A DNA stretch of 64,000 nt from Candidatus Heimdallarchaeota archaeon (lineage in GTDB: Archaea > Asgardarchaeota > Heimdallarchaeia > Heimdallarchaeales > Kariarchaeaceae), in NCBI GenBank assembly GCA_026702845.1, contig JADCLS010000023.1, positions 1-64,000 of the forward strand, in the 5' to 3' direction. The notes below the pieces were generated by a model. It made no database searches and had not been told where the DNA came from. It saw nothing but the letters and a program-made list of their open reading frames with translations. The position numbers were made by a program, and so were the translations under genes. Below are positions 24,888 through 33,932 of this stretch, piece by piece; position 1 is the stretch's first letter, and every line of letters begins with the position of its first letter.

Positions 24888-26795
24888 ATGAAAAGAATTT
24901 GGTTAGCTATTGTATTGATATTTTTAATAGCACCTTTACTTACTTCGCAACTAACAAATCAATCTAGTGAGCAAATGTATACTGATGCTGTTGATCCTAC
25001 TATTGAGATTTATGATGATTCATTTATTTGGGAAGAAAACTATGACGAAGGTCTAATAGAATCGGTATTCTTCAAAATTGATGTATATTTTTCTGAAAGC
25101 ATAATGTATATTCCAGTGATTTTTTTCACTGATGAAAATGTCACTGTAGATGTTATTATGAATGATCTTTTGCATTACCAGAACAGGTTTCTTTCAGTAA
25201 AGTTTTTTACTTCATCAGTAGGGATAAACGGTGTTAATGAAACGTTCTCAGCAGATAGGTTTTATAACCTAGGATTGCAACAGAATGTCAGTATCGTTCT
25301 TGGTATTGTGTATAATTTGAATGGAGATACTGAGAATTATTCCTATCAAGCATCAGGAGTCCTCCTGGAAAAGGAATATGATTACACAAAATACAAACCT
25401 GGTAAGGCCTTCTTTATTGATCAATCATTTGAAGTTGCATATTATAATTCATCTGGATCACTAACAGAGAGGGAGGATATTGATGTCATACAAATCAGTT
25501 ATCAGATCAATGTTACTGAGGAAGTAAGAGCATATACCTATGCCAATGCATTTTTATTTGAAAAAGGCAGTTTGAGTTATCCTATTCCTCTAGATTGTGC
25601 TTATATCGCAGAGGGAGAAATTGAATCTGAACCTGGAAATTATACCTTTACTGAGAATTTTTCACTAATGAATTTAGATCTTCTGGATCCAGAAATCAAT
25701 TATACTATGTATATCGAAATTTATCTTGATTTCCCGCAAGATGAGTTTTATTATTCAACTTATAAATCATTCATCGTTGATGAAGATCTAACCAAGAATA
25801 ACTTTGCATTAATGAATATTGAGTACTCCATTACACAAGAAAATCTGATATTCGAAGGAGATTATGCAAAAACAGCAGAATTAACCCTTGATACCAATGC
25901 TACTCAGAATATTATGTTGAATCATATCAGTGTCCAATCATGGGATGATCCTAGTAATTATCCAGGTGCTGATTACTTGTGGATTTCGAAATCTTATTAT
26001 CAGGAAACCACCAATGGCAGCCAGGAAATTATTTTTGTACCATTTTATCATCCTTACTTCTCAACTGGTAAAACTTATGATTTAGTCATAAGCATATCTT
26101 TTAGGTATGAAAAAATGGATAGCACCTTCAGTACTCAGTATGAAATTGAATATACTCTGGATCTATCTGATATTTCATTAATCGGCCCCATATTCTCTGA
26201 TTTTTCACTTGACTATACTACAGAGGATGTTAATGGTGAGCCAGGGATTGATTTCATCAATGTTACTGGAACATTTGAATGGAATATGGATCCATCCCAA
26301 TTCGAGTCTGTGCAATTCGGTTATGGATATAATCTTATACATCCAGAATTTGGAAGATTTGGAAGTTCTATGGGTGGTAATGAGATATTATTATATCCAT
26401 TACAAGAAGGCCAGAATGAATTCAACTATTATCTATTTGGTGCTGATTTGTATTCTTATCAGATTTGGAATAGCTTCTTTGATTATTCAAACTCCTATTA
26501 TGAATTTGGGATTGATGTTCAGGTGAAATATACTGATGATTGGATATTCTTTATCGAGGAATACAAACCAAGTGATATTGTCTTAGCTGATGTTGATCCC
26601 AATGTAGACTACTTCCCTTGGATGATGCAATCTACAACAATTTGGACAACTGATGATTATTGGTCTGATGAAGTATCAACTGAAACCTATATAGATTATA
26701 TTCCCAGTAACCAGGGATGGTTTGATTATGGATTATTTGCCTTTATTCCTATAGCATTTCTACCCCTGCTATCACGTCGATTAAAATCCAAGTAA
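24888..26795 (+). CDS. Large secreted surface protein with C-terminal anchor, tandem paralogue 1
   Basis: After a signal peptide (KRIWLAIVLIFLIAPLLTS) come about 570 residues of Asn-, Asp-, Tyr-rich beta-strand-like sequence with many N-x-S/T sites, and a C-terminal helix ending in LLSRRLKSK. The ATG at 24888 fits the signal peptide better than the TTG at 24867. It is colinear with the next gene (IYDDSFIWEE/FINDSFTWEP, YNLGLQQNVSIV/YNLGIKQNISII, SNQGWFDYGLFA/SREGWLNYSLLA), so the two arose by duplication. A surface-layer or cell-surface role is likely; no enzyme motif seen. Confidence 0.8.
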   Translation: MKRIWLAIVLIFLIAPLLTSQLTNQSSEQMYTDAVDPTIEIYDDSFIWEENYDEGLIESVFFKIDVYFSESIMYIPVIFFTDENVTVDVIMNDLLHYQNRFLSVKFFTSSVGINGVNETFSADRFYNLGLQQNVSIVLGIVYNLNGDTENYSYQASGVLLEKEYDYTKYKPGKAFFIDQSFEVAYYNSSGSLTEREDIDVIQISYQINVTEEVRAYTYANAFLFEKGSLSYPIPLDCAYIAEGEIESEPGNYTFTENFSLMNLDLLDPEINYTMYIEIYLDFPQDEFYYSTYKSFIVDEDLTKNNFALMNIEYSITQENLIFEGDYAKTAELTLDTNATQNIMLNHISVQSWDDPSNYPGADYLWISKSYYQETTNGSQEIIFVPFYHPYFSTGKTYDLVISISFRYEKMDSTFSTQYEIEYTLDLSDISLIGPIFSDFSLDYTTEDVNGEPGIDFINVTGTFEWNMDPSQFESVQFGYGYNLIHPEFGRFGSSMGGNEILLYPLQEGQNEFNYYLFGADLYSYQIWNSFFDYSNSYYEFGIDVQVKYTDDWIFFIEEYKPSDIVLADVDPNVDYFPWMMQSTTIWTTDDYWSDEVSTETYIDYIPSNQGWFDYGLFAFIPIAFLPLLSRRLKSK

Positions 26796-26878
26796 TTCAT
26801 CTCCAAGTGATGATATTCGTGTATTTGACCCATGGATTTTGCAATTGCTTTTATATTTGATTAGATCCGCAATATAAC

Positions 26879-28822
26879 ATGAATAACCGATGGTTAATTT
26901 TATTTACCATTTTTCTATTACTACCAATCACTGGATCTGTACAAACAGTGGTGGATTCAGAAGACATCTCAATGGATGAACCAACTGATGTATTATTTAC
27001 TTTTATCAATGATTCCTTTACCTGGGAACCATTAGAATATAACGGAACGATCATGGATGTTGAAACCAGAATACAGATAAATGTTAGTGTAGAAATTACT
27101 GGAATCCCTCTCTTTGTATTTGTGGATAATACCACCGGTATAGATGATGTATTTGAAAATGTACAGATGTATCAGGATAGATTCATCTCTTATGGAATGT
27201 TTACCTTTACTGAAGGATTAAATGAATTAAATTACAATATTACTGGTGATTCAATATATAATCTTGGAATAAAACAGAATATAAGCATCATATTTGCTGT
27301 AGTCTATAATTATGATATTGCCTCAGGTACATATGAATACCAACACTCATCAGTACTGGCTGAAATTGAAATGGATTATACAAAGTATCTCAAACCATAC
27401 ATCTCGATAGTTCAAAATTCATTATTTGTGACATATTATGATGTATCTGGAAATATTAATAATGGCTCAACAGGAATTGATACATTCTCTGTGAATGTAT
27501 CTGTGGATATAACCGAAGAGCTTGATGGAAATGTGTTACTAACTGCATTTCTGATCAATCCTGAAAACCCGCAGGATCGAATAGAGTTCGATGTAGCAAG
27601 GAATTACGGAGTATATGGAATGATGTCTCCAGGGATATTTAATCTGAGTGATACATTTGCATTAATTAATACCCAAATACTTGAGGTAAATGTATCCTAT
27701 GAACTTTATGTTGATATTTTTATAGATTATTTCAAAGATAATGAATTCAAAGGAACTTCTCGTTCATATTTACTTGATAGTAATCTCTATCAAGGTAATT
27801 TTTCTGCATATCTAGCATCATACGCATTAGGAACCACAGAAATTATCATGAATGACATGTATGCAGAGTGGTACAATCTAACCCTTGAAGCTCAATTTTA
27901 TACTGAAATATCACTGGAATCAATGTATATCCAATCTTCAGATTTCAATACATTTGGTGTAGCGGATAATGAATTTTATCAATTCCAGCACTTCTATTTT
28001 GACAAAAATAACGGCACTGATATTAATATCATGATCCCCTTATTTCATCCTCATTTCAATGACAGCAGTGTATATGATATGATACTTTCATACCAATTCA
28101 CCTATGATAGGAATGATACAGAATATCATGCAATGCACCGAATTGAGTTTAATATCGATCTGAATGATACTTTGATTATCGAGCCAATCATATCGAATTT
28201 GTTAATGGAATATACTTATGATGATTTTAATAACAATCCAGGAATTGATTTTGTTAATGTATCTGGTTCATTTGATTTAAACCGTGACCCTTCTGAGTTT
28301 AATAATATAGAATTAGCCTATGCCTATGCAATTAATTTACCTGGATTTGGCTATTTTACCATGTCTCATTATGATGAGATTGTAATAACACCACTGGATA
28401 AAGGAAATGTTGAATTGAATTATTATATCTTTGGACGAGAATTATTTGAATATCAAGAATGGAACCCTCACATTGATTTTTGTGCAGGTAGATATGATTT
28501 TGGAATACAATTCCAATTTGAAATGATGGATGGCTGGATCTTCGAATTCAGTTCATATATCGAATCTAACCTAACTTTAGCCGAGGTTGATCCAACATTC
28601 ACTGGTTTCGAGGTTCCTACAACAACCCCAACAGATATCACTACTAGCACAACATCTTATCTTCCTACAACCGTTTGTACGAATTGTGATACTTCAGAGA
28701 CTGAGACGATTACTTCGTATATTGATTACGTACCATCACGAGAGGGTTGGCTTAATTATTCCCTTCTGGCATTATTACCTCTTGTTCTCATACCTCTGAT
28801 GATCTCCAGAAAAAATCGGTAG
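26879..28822 (+). CDS. Large secreted surface protein with C-terminal anchor, tandem paralogue 2
   Basis: The 647-residue paralogue of the preceding gene has a signal peptide (NNRWLILFTIFLLLPITGS), a long beta-rich ectodomain with many glycosylation-type N-x-S/T sites, a Thr-rich linker (about 585-605), a short CTNC, and a membrane helix followed by SRKNR. TTTATATTT at 26850-26858 lies about 25 nt before the ATG, giving it its own leaderless promoter, so the copies are separately expressed. Function unknown. Confidence 0.8.
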   Translation: MNNRWLILFTIFLLLPITGSVQTVVDSEDISMDEPTDVLFTFINDSFTWEPLEYNGTIMDVETRIQINVSVEITGIPLFVFVDNTTGIDDVFENVQMYQDRFISYGMFTFTEGLNELNYNITGDSIYNLGIKQNISIIFAVVYNYDIASGTYEYQHSSVLAEIEMDYTKYLKPYISIVQNSLFVTYYDVSGNINNGSTGIDTFSVNVSVDITEELDGNVLLTAFLINPENPQDRIEFDVARNYGVYGMMSPGIFNLSDTFALINTQILEVNVSYELYVDIFIDYFKDNEFKGTSRSYLLDSNLYQGNFSAYLASYALGTTEIIMNDMYAEWYNLTLEAQFYTEISLESMYIQSSDFNTFGVADNEFYQFQHFYFDKNNGTDINIMIPLFHPHFNDSSVYDMILSYQFTYDRNDTEYHAMHRIEFNIDLNDTLIIEPIISNLLMEYTYDDFNNNPGIDFVNVSGSFDLNRDPSEFNNIELAYAYAINLPGFGYFTMSHYDEIVITPLDKGNVELNYYIFGRELFEYQEWNPHIDFCAGRYDFGIQFQFEMMDGWIFEFSSYIESNLTLAEVDPTFTGFEVPTTTPTDITTSTTSYLPTTVCTNCDTSETETITSYIDYVPSREGWLNYSLLALLPLVLIPLMISRKNR

Positions 28823-28932
28823 GAACTCTCTTGCTTAGGAAATTATCCTGAAGGGACTTGATTAATTATCTATTCCTATACTCAATCTCAACTATACAAT
28901 AGTATAAAAATGGAACATACCAAAGGATTGTA

Positions 28933-29604
28933 ATGAATATCTTACAAGTAGATGAGATAAGAGAGAAATTACAAGGATCACGAGAGGATAAACGGGAGGC
29001 TGCTAGACATGTATGGAGTATGTGGGGTCAATTTTCTGAAGAGGATCGAATAGAGTTGGCCACTCATGGAGAAACACTCTACGAACTACTCAAGGAGGAA
29101 GAAGGTGGACGTAATGCCTGGAATTATATCCTTGCCCTCGGAACTATTGATTATAATGAAGCACAGGATTATATCTTTGAGCTCCTTCTGCATTCAGAGG
29201 ATGAAAATATTCGTGGCTACTCAGCAGGAGCTTTCTACCGGTATTCATTCATCCAACCACATATTATTGAGAAATTATGGGAATTGGGTGAGAACGATGG
29301 CTCTCTTGTTGTAAGGATCAACTGTATCCGAGCAGCTGCCTCTGAGTACTACTTCTCAGAAAATGAGTCAATTGCTAGAAAATTGTATAAATTACTCGAT
29401 ACACAGAAGAATAACACAGTAAGAATGAATATTTTCCAGGTTATCGGTCATATCGGATCTAAAGCAATACTGCCCGAACTTGTACATATCATGATAACTG
29501 GTGGGAAATCTGATCAGAATGCAGCAGTGATCGCTTTGGATTATCTAGCTGAGATCCATGGGATTACTCGTGCTGAATTAATTAAATCCATTGAACTCGA
29601 TTGA
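28933..29604 (+). CDS. HEAT-repeat-like helical protein
   Basis: The 223-residue protein consists of about five helical pairs (e.g. GGRNAWNYILALGTIDYNEA, VVRINCIRAAASEYY, TVRMNIFQVIGHIGSKAILP), the pattern of HEAT/PBS-lyase-type repeats. There is no signal or catalytic motif. Such solenoids usually serve as protein-binding scaffolds. It has its own TATA box at 28902-28909, 24-31 nt ahead of the ATG, and converges on the methyltransferase gene, with one base between the stops. Confidence 0.75.
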   Translation: MNILQVDEIREKLQGSREDKREAARHVWSMWGQFSEEDRIELATHGETLYELLKEEEGGRNAWNYILALGTIDYNEAQDYIFELLLHSEDENIRGYSAGAFYRYSFIQPHIIEKLWELGENDGSLVVRINCIRAAASEYYFSENESIARKLYKLLDTQKNNTVRMNIFQVIGHIGSKAILPELVHIMITGGKSDQNAAVIALDYLAEIHGITRAELIKSIELD

Positions 29605-29605
29605 T

Positions 29606-30436
29606 TCATGTCCTCCTAAGAATAATATTTACATTTTCAGTTTCTTTTGGTGTTGCTCCACAGCAGGTTCCAATAAGTGCCGGCTGTAATGCTTTCCAGC
29701 GACGAAGATATCGCAAATGATCAGCTCCTACTTCTGATTTCCAACCATGTATCGGATCAATACTGCCAAAATTGGGATATACTCCCCAGTTTCTCATCCC
29801 AAGAGTGATTATCTGTTGAATGGCCTTATCTGATCCAATGAGTGAACTACAATTAACACCAATTATCTCCACCTTCTCTTTGAACATTGATATTACATCT
29901 TCCCAAGAATCCCCTGAGAGGATTGAACCACTATCATCACAAGTAAAAAAAAGCCAGATAGGGATATTATGTCTAGAACATGCTTCTACTGCTAATTTCG
30001 CCTCATGAATGGAATTTTGTGTCTCAATAAGAAAATAATCCACTCCATCTGCAAGAATGGCTGACATTTGATTGAATTCTCTTTTTAGAATCTCATCATC
30101 TGGACGTAAATCAGGAGAGTAGCAATCCTCTATTGGGGCAATACTCCCTGCTATCTTCACATCAGTGCCTTCAACTGCCTTCAATGCTAATCCCAATGCA
30201 CGTTTTGTCAATTTGACTGACTGATCCTCAATTCCAACCTTATCAAACGTGTATCTCTGCGTTCTGAAGGTGTTAGTTGTAATAATTCTGGCACCAGCCA
30301 AAATATAATCATGATATATTGAAAGTATTAAGTCTGGATCCTCTATCAAGGCTCGTGCCGACCACAACGGTAGAGTAGTATCACTCCCTCTTCTATGTAA
30401 TTCAGTTCCCATCGGACCATCTAATAGAGGAATCAT
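29606..30436 (-). CDS. Homocysteine S-methyltransferase-family protein
   Basis: The 276-residue protein opens with LLDGPMGTELHRRG and contains ITTNTFRTQRY, IIGVNCSS and TCCGATPKE near the end. The Cys of GVNCSS and the Cys-Cys pair of TCCG are the zinc ligands of the BHMT/MetH homocysteine-binding barrel. It should transfer a methyl group to homocysteine in the cytoplasm; the methyl donor (S-methylmethionine, betaine or other) is not visible. I prefer ATG 30436 because a TATA-like TATTAAAG lies about 25 nt upstream; ATG 30457 would add seven residues. Confidence 0.88.
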   Translation of the reverse strand: MIPLLDGPMGTELHRRGSDTTLPLWSARALIEDPDLILSIYHDYILAGARIITTNTFRTQRYTFDKVGIEDQSVKLTKRALGLALKAVEGTDVKIAGSIAPIEDCYSPDLRPDDEILKREFNQMSAILADGVDYFLIETQNSIHEAKLAVEACSRHNIPIWLFFTCDDSGSILSGDSWEDVISMFKEKVEIIGVNCSSLIGSDKAIQQIITLGMRNWGVYPNFGSIDPIHGWKSEVGADHLRYLRRWKALQPALIGTCCGATPKETENVNIILRRT

Positions 30437-30590
30437 AACTGCAACACTGATGATCATCTTTAATACTCTTAGACAGTTGTGTAGATTATCATCACATTTT
30501 ATATATTGATTATTCTATTCATATAGCTGATACAATAAATAAAATGTAATAGTAATATCATTTAAGTACTTTAAATCAAATTTCAACTTA

Positions 30591-31844
30591 ATGAGTGAAA
30601 AAAAAGAGAATAGAGGTTTTCTTGCCCTTATTCTAGCCTTATTTATTGATTTAATGGGGTTTAGTTTGATACTTCCAGTGTTGATTTTTATTGAAGATAT
30701 TGTGGATACTTCTGCGTTTTCAACCCCCGACATCGCATATGGCTGGGTGATTGCAACTTATTCTATTGCTCAGTTCATCTTCTCGCCTTTATGGGGAAGG
30801 TTATCTGATAGTATTGGCCGTAGACCAGTGATTCTGACAGGAGTACTTGGTTCATCAATAACCTTCATCTGGTTGGCTTTTGCACCAGATATTTTCAGTA
30901 TTATTGCTTCAAGAGCACTTCAAGGATTCTTCACTGCAGCTACCTTACCTACAGCAAGAGCGTATATCGCAGATACAACCCCGGTGGAAGAACGAGCCAA
31001 GAAATTTGGATTTTTAGGTGCGGCCTTTGGGATGGGATTCACTCTGGGCCCCATAATCGGTGGTTTACTTGGTGAATTACGTATTGGATCACTAACTGCA
31101 CTTGCTGCTCCTGCACTTTTTGCAGCCTTTCTTTCTCTGATTAATTTCATCATGGCTTACAAGAATCTTGATGAATCTTTACCAGAGGATATTCGAGGTA
31201 CTTCAGATGCTAAACAGCAGGGTATGGCAGATGCTTTTTCAAAACTAATCAAATTCTTTGCATATCCAGGTGTGGGTTTACTAATCATAATATTTGGCTT
31301 ATACAACCTTACTTTCTCAGGATTTGAGACATTATTTGGTTTATATCTTGCAGATGTTGACCCAAACATCAATGCTGATGATCCTGCTCAGATAGGTATG
31401 TTATTTGGATTGGTTGGTATAGTAGCTATTATCATTCAGGTAAAATTTGTAGGACCTGTATCCAAGAAAATTGGAGATGATAAGATGCTTGTGATGTCTC
31501 TTGCATTCCTGTCAGTTGGATATCTGCTCTATGGCATTACTTTTAATCTCCTTACGGTTATGCTAGTAACAATCCCGGTGGCAATAGGCTCAGCATTTTT
31601 CTCCCCTGCTATCAATTCTTCAATATCATCTAGAATACCCAAAACAGAACAGGGAGGTGGATTAGGTCTTTCTTCCTCTCTTGGCAGTTTGGGTAGAATT
31701 TTTGGTCCATTACTCTTCACTGGTATTTACCGATTTGATGGAGATTCACTGCCATTTATACTCTCAGCAGGTATGATTACAGTATTATTGGTTATTACCT
31801 TTTTACGAGTCCTTCCCAATCCTGCAAATAAATCAGTTGATTAA
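30591..31844 (+). CDS. MFS transporter, TetA/drug-efflux-like
   Basis: The 417-residue protein has twelve predicted helices. The MFS loop 2-3 motif is [13 protein letters not shown] (about 64-76) and helix 4 has [20 protein letters not shown], typical of the TetA/DHA1 drug-H+ antiporter group, and motif C-like [16 protein letters not shown] in helix 5. It should export small molecules using the proton gradient. It is monocistronic and divergent from the methyltransferase gene; no regulator lies next to it, so the substrate cannot be guessed. Confidence 0.92.
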   Translation: MSEKKENRGFLALILALFIDLMGFSLILPVLIFIEDIVDTSAFSTPDIAYGWVIATYSIAQFIFSPLWGRLSDSIGRRPVILTGVLGSSITFIWLAFAPDIFSIIASRALQGFFTAATLPTARAYIADTTPVEERAKKFGFLGAAFGMGFTLGPIIGGLLGELRIGSLTALAAPALFAAFLSLINFIMAYKNLDESLPEDIRGTSDAKQQGMADAFSKLIKFFAYPGVGLLIIIFGLYNLTFSGFETLFGLYLADVDPNINADDPAQIGMLFGLVGIVAIIIQVKFVGPVSKKIGDDKMLVMSLAFLSVGYLLYGITFNLLTVMLVTIPVAIGSAFFSPAINSSISSRIPKTEQGGGLGLSSSLGSLGRIFGPLLFTGIYRFDGDSLPFILSAGMITVLLVITFLRVLPNPANKSVD

Positions 31845-31934
31845 AAAAAGATAGCAAATCTTGATAAATTTTACAAATGCATACTTCGTTCTCACAAATT
31901 AATATTAATAAATGTGCAATCATATATACCTATT

Positions 31935-32582
31935 ATGGCAATCAATGTGGCCGATTTCAGTATTATATTCTTACCAATTGTTGGTATTCTGTTTCTATTA
32001 GTATCTTTATATTTTAACCGTAATATTATCCAGATCTTGAAAATCAACAAGTATCAAGTAAGAAAATTCATTCTTGTTGGAATATTACTCTTATTTTTCA
32101 TGCTGGGATATGCCTTATTGATTTTAATAAATTTTAATATCATCACGCTACCTATTGATGCTCTGATAGTTGTTTCATTTGTATATTTCTTCGGTGCTAT
32201 CTTCACCGTAATAGCTTTGGATTCAACCAAAAGTATACTGGAGAGTATTCTGGGTAAGAAAATATCTGATGAAATTGCAAAAAAGATGTTTATCGCCTTT
32301 ACTGGAATTGATCCCAAGGTCGATTTGGATCTTTCCTACAGTTTTGAGTGTGAGGAATGCAAGGAAACGATTAACTATACAATACCAGATGTAGTAAGGG
32401 AGAATGCAGCTATGCTTGATAGAGGGGTTTCTGTTGAGAGTGTATTTGGAGTTAAATCATATATACTCAGGCCTCAACATCAATGTGGAAAAGAAGGTCG
32501 AAGAGAATTCACCATCATTCATGATCATGAACTGAAGGTGAGGAGTAGAGAGAAATCTAGATTACTATTCAAACTGGAGTGA
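31935..32582 (+). CDS. Three-helix membrane protein with cytoplasmic Cys-rich domain, coupled to a small GTPase
   Basis: About 215 residues: helices near 10-28, 43-66 and 74-96, then a soluble domain of about 115 residues with CEECKE (about 130) and HQCGKEGRRE (about 187), together with His residues a possible zinc site. ATG 31935 is preferred to GTG 31914 because the AT-rich TATA-like run (31900-31910) lies about 25-30 nt upstream. The end overlaps the GTPase start as GTGA, so the two are translated together. I recognise no family. The coupling suggests a membrane receptor, anchor or effector of the GTPase. Confidence 0.7.
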   Translation: MAINVADFSIIFLPIVGILFLLVSLYFNRNIIQILKINKYQVRKFILVGILLLFFMLGYALLILINFNIITLPIDALIVVSFVYFFGAIFTVIALDSTKSILESILGKKISDEIAKKMFIAFTGIDPKVDLDLSYSFECEECKETINYTIPDVVRENAAMLDRGVSVESVFGVKSYILRPQHQCGKEGRREFTIIHDHELKVRSREKSRLLFKLE

Positions 32583-33235
32583 ATAAATTGGTTGATCTAT
32601 CTAAAATTAAAACAGGAACCATTGTGCCACTCGGTGATGGCTCAGTAGGAAAATCTGCGATTACTAAAATCCTCTTTGCCCGTATGGAAAATAGAGAGCT
32701 GTTTGATCAGGATATTGAGAAGATTTTATCTGATACTCATAAGTCCACTAACATTGAAATGGAGTTCCTAACAGACTACGCAGTAGTTGAAGGCGAAACC
32801 ATTAAAACATCTCTACAATTCTATGTGTTTCCCGGTCAAGTACAAAAGGAAAGTAGTAGAACTGTAACCTTTGATGAGATTCTTGGGATTTTTGAATTTC
32901 TACCTGCATTAAAGAATGTACAGGTTCTTTTACTGGTATATGATGTCACCAGATTTTATACCCTTCAGTCTCTTGATTCTTGGTTGAGCGTGGCCATTGA
33001 AAAATCCTGGGTGAATGAAAAATCACTAGTGATGTTAGTGGCAAACAAAGTAGATATTCAATCACCTGACGAGACCTATGTGGGTATGTTGGTGGATGGA
33101 ATCCACAATATCCTAACAGCTTCTGGAATCAACATTCCCAAAGATAATGTCTATCCCATAAATACCTCCTGTTTGACACTTGAGGGTATAAATAGCTTAC
33201 ATAAGAAAATAGTTGAGCATATTGCGAAATATTAG
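32579..33235 (+). CDS. Ras-superfamily small GTPase, MglA/Rag-like
   Basis: The 218-residue protein has G1 GDGSVGKSA (about 19-27), G3 as FYVFPGQVQ (about 86-94) in place of the canonical DxxGQ, G4 ANKVDI (about 158-163) and a G5-like NTSC (about 198). The G3 form without Asp matches MglA-type and related Asgard GTPases (TVPGQ). There is an insertion before G3 and no C-terminal prenylation Cys. It acts on the cytoplasmic side, probably at the membrane through the coupled three-helix protein. The start is GTG 32579. Confidence 0.88.
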   Translation: MNKLVDLSKIKTGTIVPLGDGSVGKSAITKILFARMENRELFDQDIEKILSDTHKSTNIEMEFLTDYAVVEGETIKTSLQFYVFPGQVQKESSRTVTFDEILGIFEFLPALKNVQVLLLVYDVTRFYTLQSLDSWLSVAIEKSWVNEKSLVMLVANKVDIQSPDETYVGMLVDGIHNILTASGINIPKDNVYPINTSCLTLEGINSLHKKIVEHIAKY

Positions 33236-33858
33236 TTCTTTCTTCTTTTTATGTAATCAGTGATAATAAAATACGTCCCGATGATGGCAGTACCACCAAG
33301 ACCTAGATAGAGTAAATTCTCAGTAGGGTTTTCAGGATTATCGCAACCACTGCCTTCAACAGTATTAGCGTATGCAATGGGATCTTCAATGAAATCATTG
33401 ATCTCCTTGAGAAAGATAGTCTGTTGTTGAGTACCAACAAAGCAATTGACATAATCACCTTCTGCATTTACAAAAATCATGGTTGGAGTATAGATAGCAT
33501 CATACCATGCCTCCAGATATTCCTCTGTATCAAGTCCTACCTCCCAGTACATAGGATAACTGGCATTAAATTCCTTTAGGGTATCAAGATCATCATTACC
33601 ATTGGTTGATAAACTGAGAAAGTTGATATCTGATTTTACAGAAGGCCAAATATTTTCGAGAATTTCCGCCATCTCAATACAGTGCGAGCAGGTGGTTGAG
33701 AAAGCCTCAATCATAAGTAATTCTCCTTCAAAAGATGAGAAATCTTTACTGGTTCCATCAATTGACTGATATGTCCCATCGAGTTGATATGCACCTGTGG
33801 GAAGTAATGATACTATGAACATGATAACAAACAGATATTTGATCTGAGGGTTCATCAT
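33232..33858 (-). CDS. Secreted TlpA-like thioredoxin with C-terminal anchor
   Basis: A signal peptide (about 1-25) is followed by a thioredoxin fold with STTCSHCIEM, a CxxC active site, near residues 52-61 and the cis-Pro in IYTPTMIFV. TlpA/ResA-like proteins reduce or exchange disulfides outside the cell, often for cytochrome or surface protein maturation. A C-terminal helix and DYIKRRKN tether it. I chose ATG 33858 (MMNPQIKYLF) because TTTTATACT lies about 27 nt upstream. Its last bases overlap the convergent GTPase gene by 4 bp. Confidence 0.87.
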   Translation of the reverse strand: MMNPQIKYLFVIMFIVSLLPTGAYQLDGTYQSIDGTSKDFSSFEGELLMIEAFSTTCSHCIEMAEILENIWPSVKSDINFLSLSTNGNDDLDTLKEFNASYPMYWEVGLDTEEYLEAWYDAIYTPTMIFVNAEGDYVNCFVGTQQQTIFLKEINDFIEDPIAYANTVEGSGCDNPENPTENLLYLGLGGTAIIGTYFIITDYIKRRKN

Positions 33859-33932
33859 AGCTGTATATCTATATTTGAGTATAAAAAACAATATACATAG
33901 AGTTTATCATTTGATCGTTTTGAGCTTATAAT

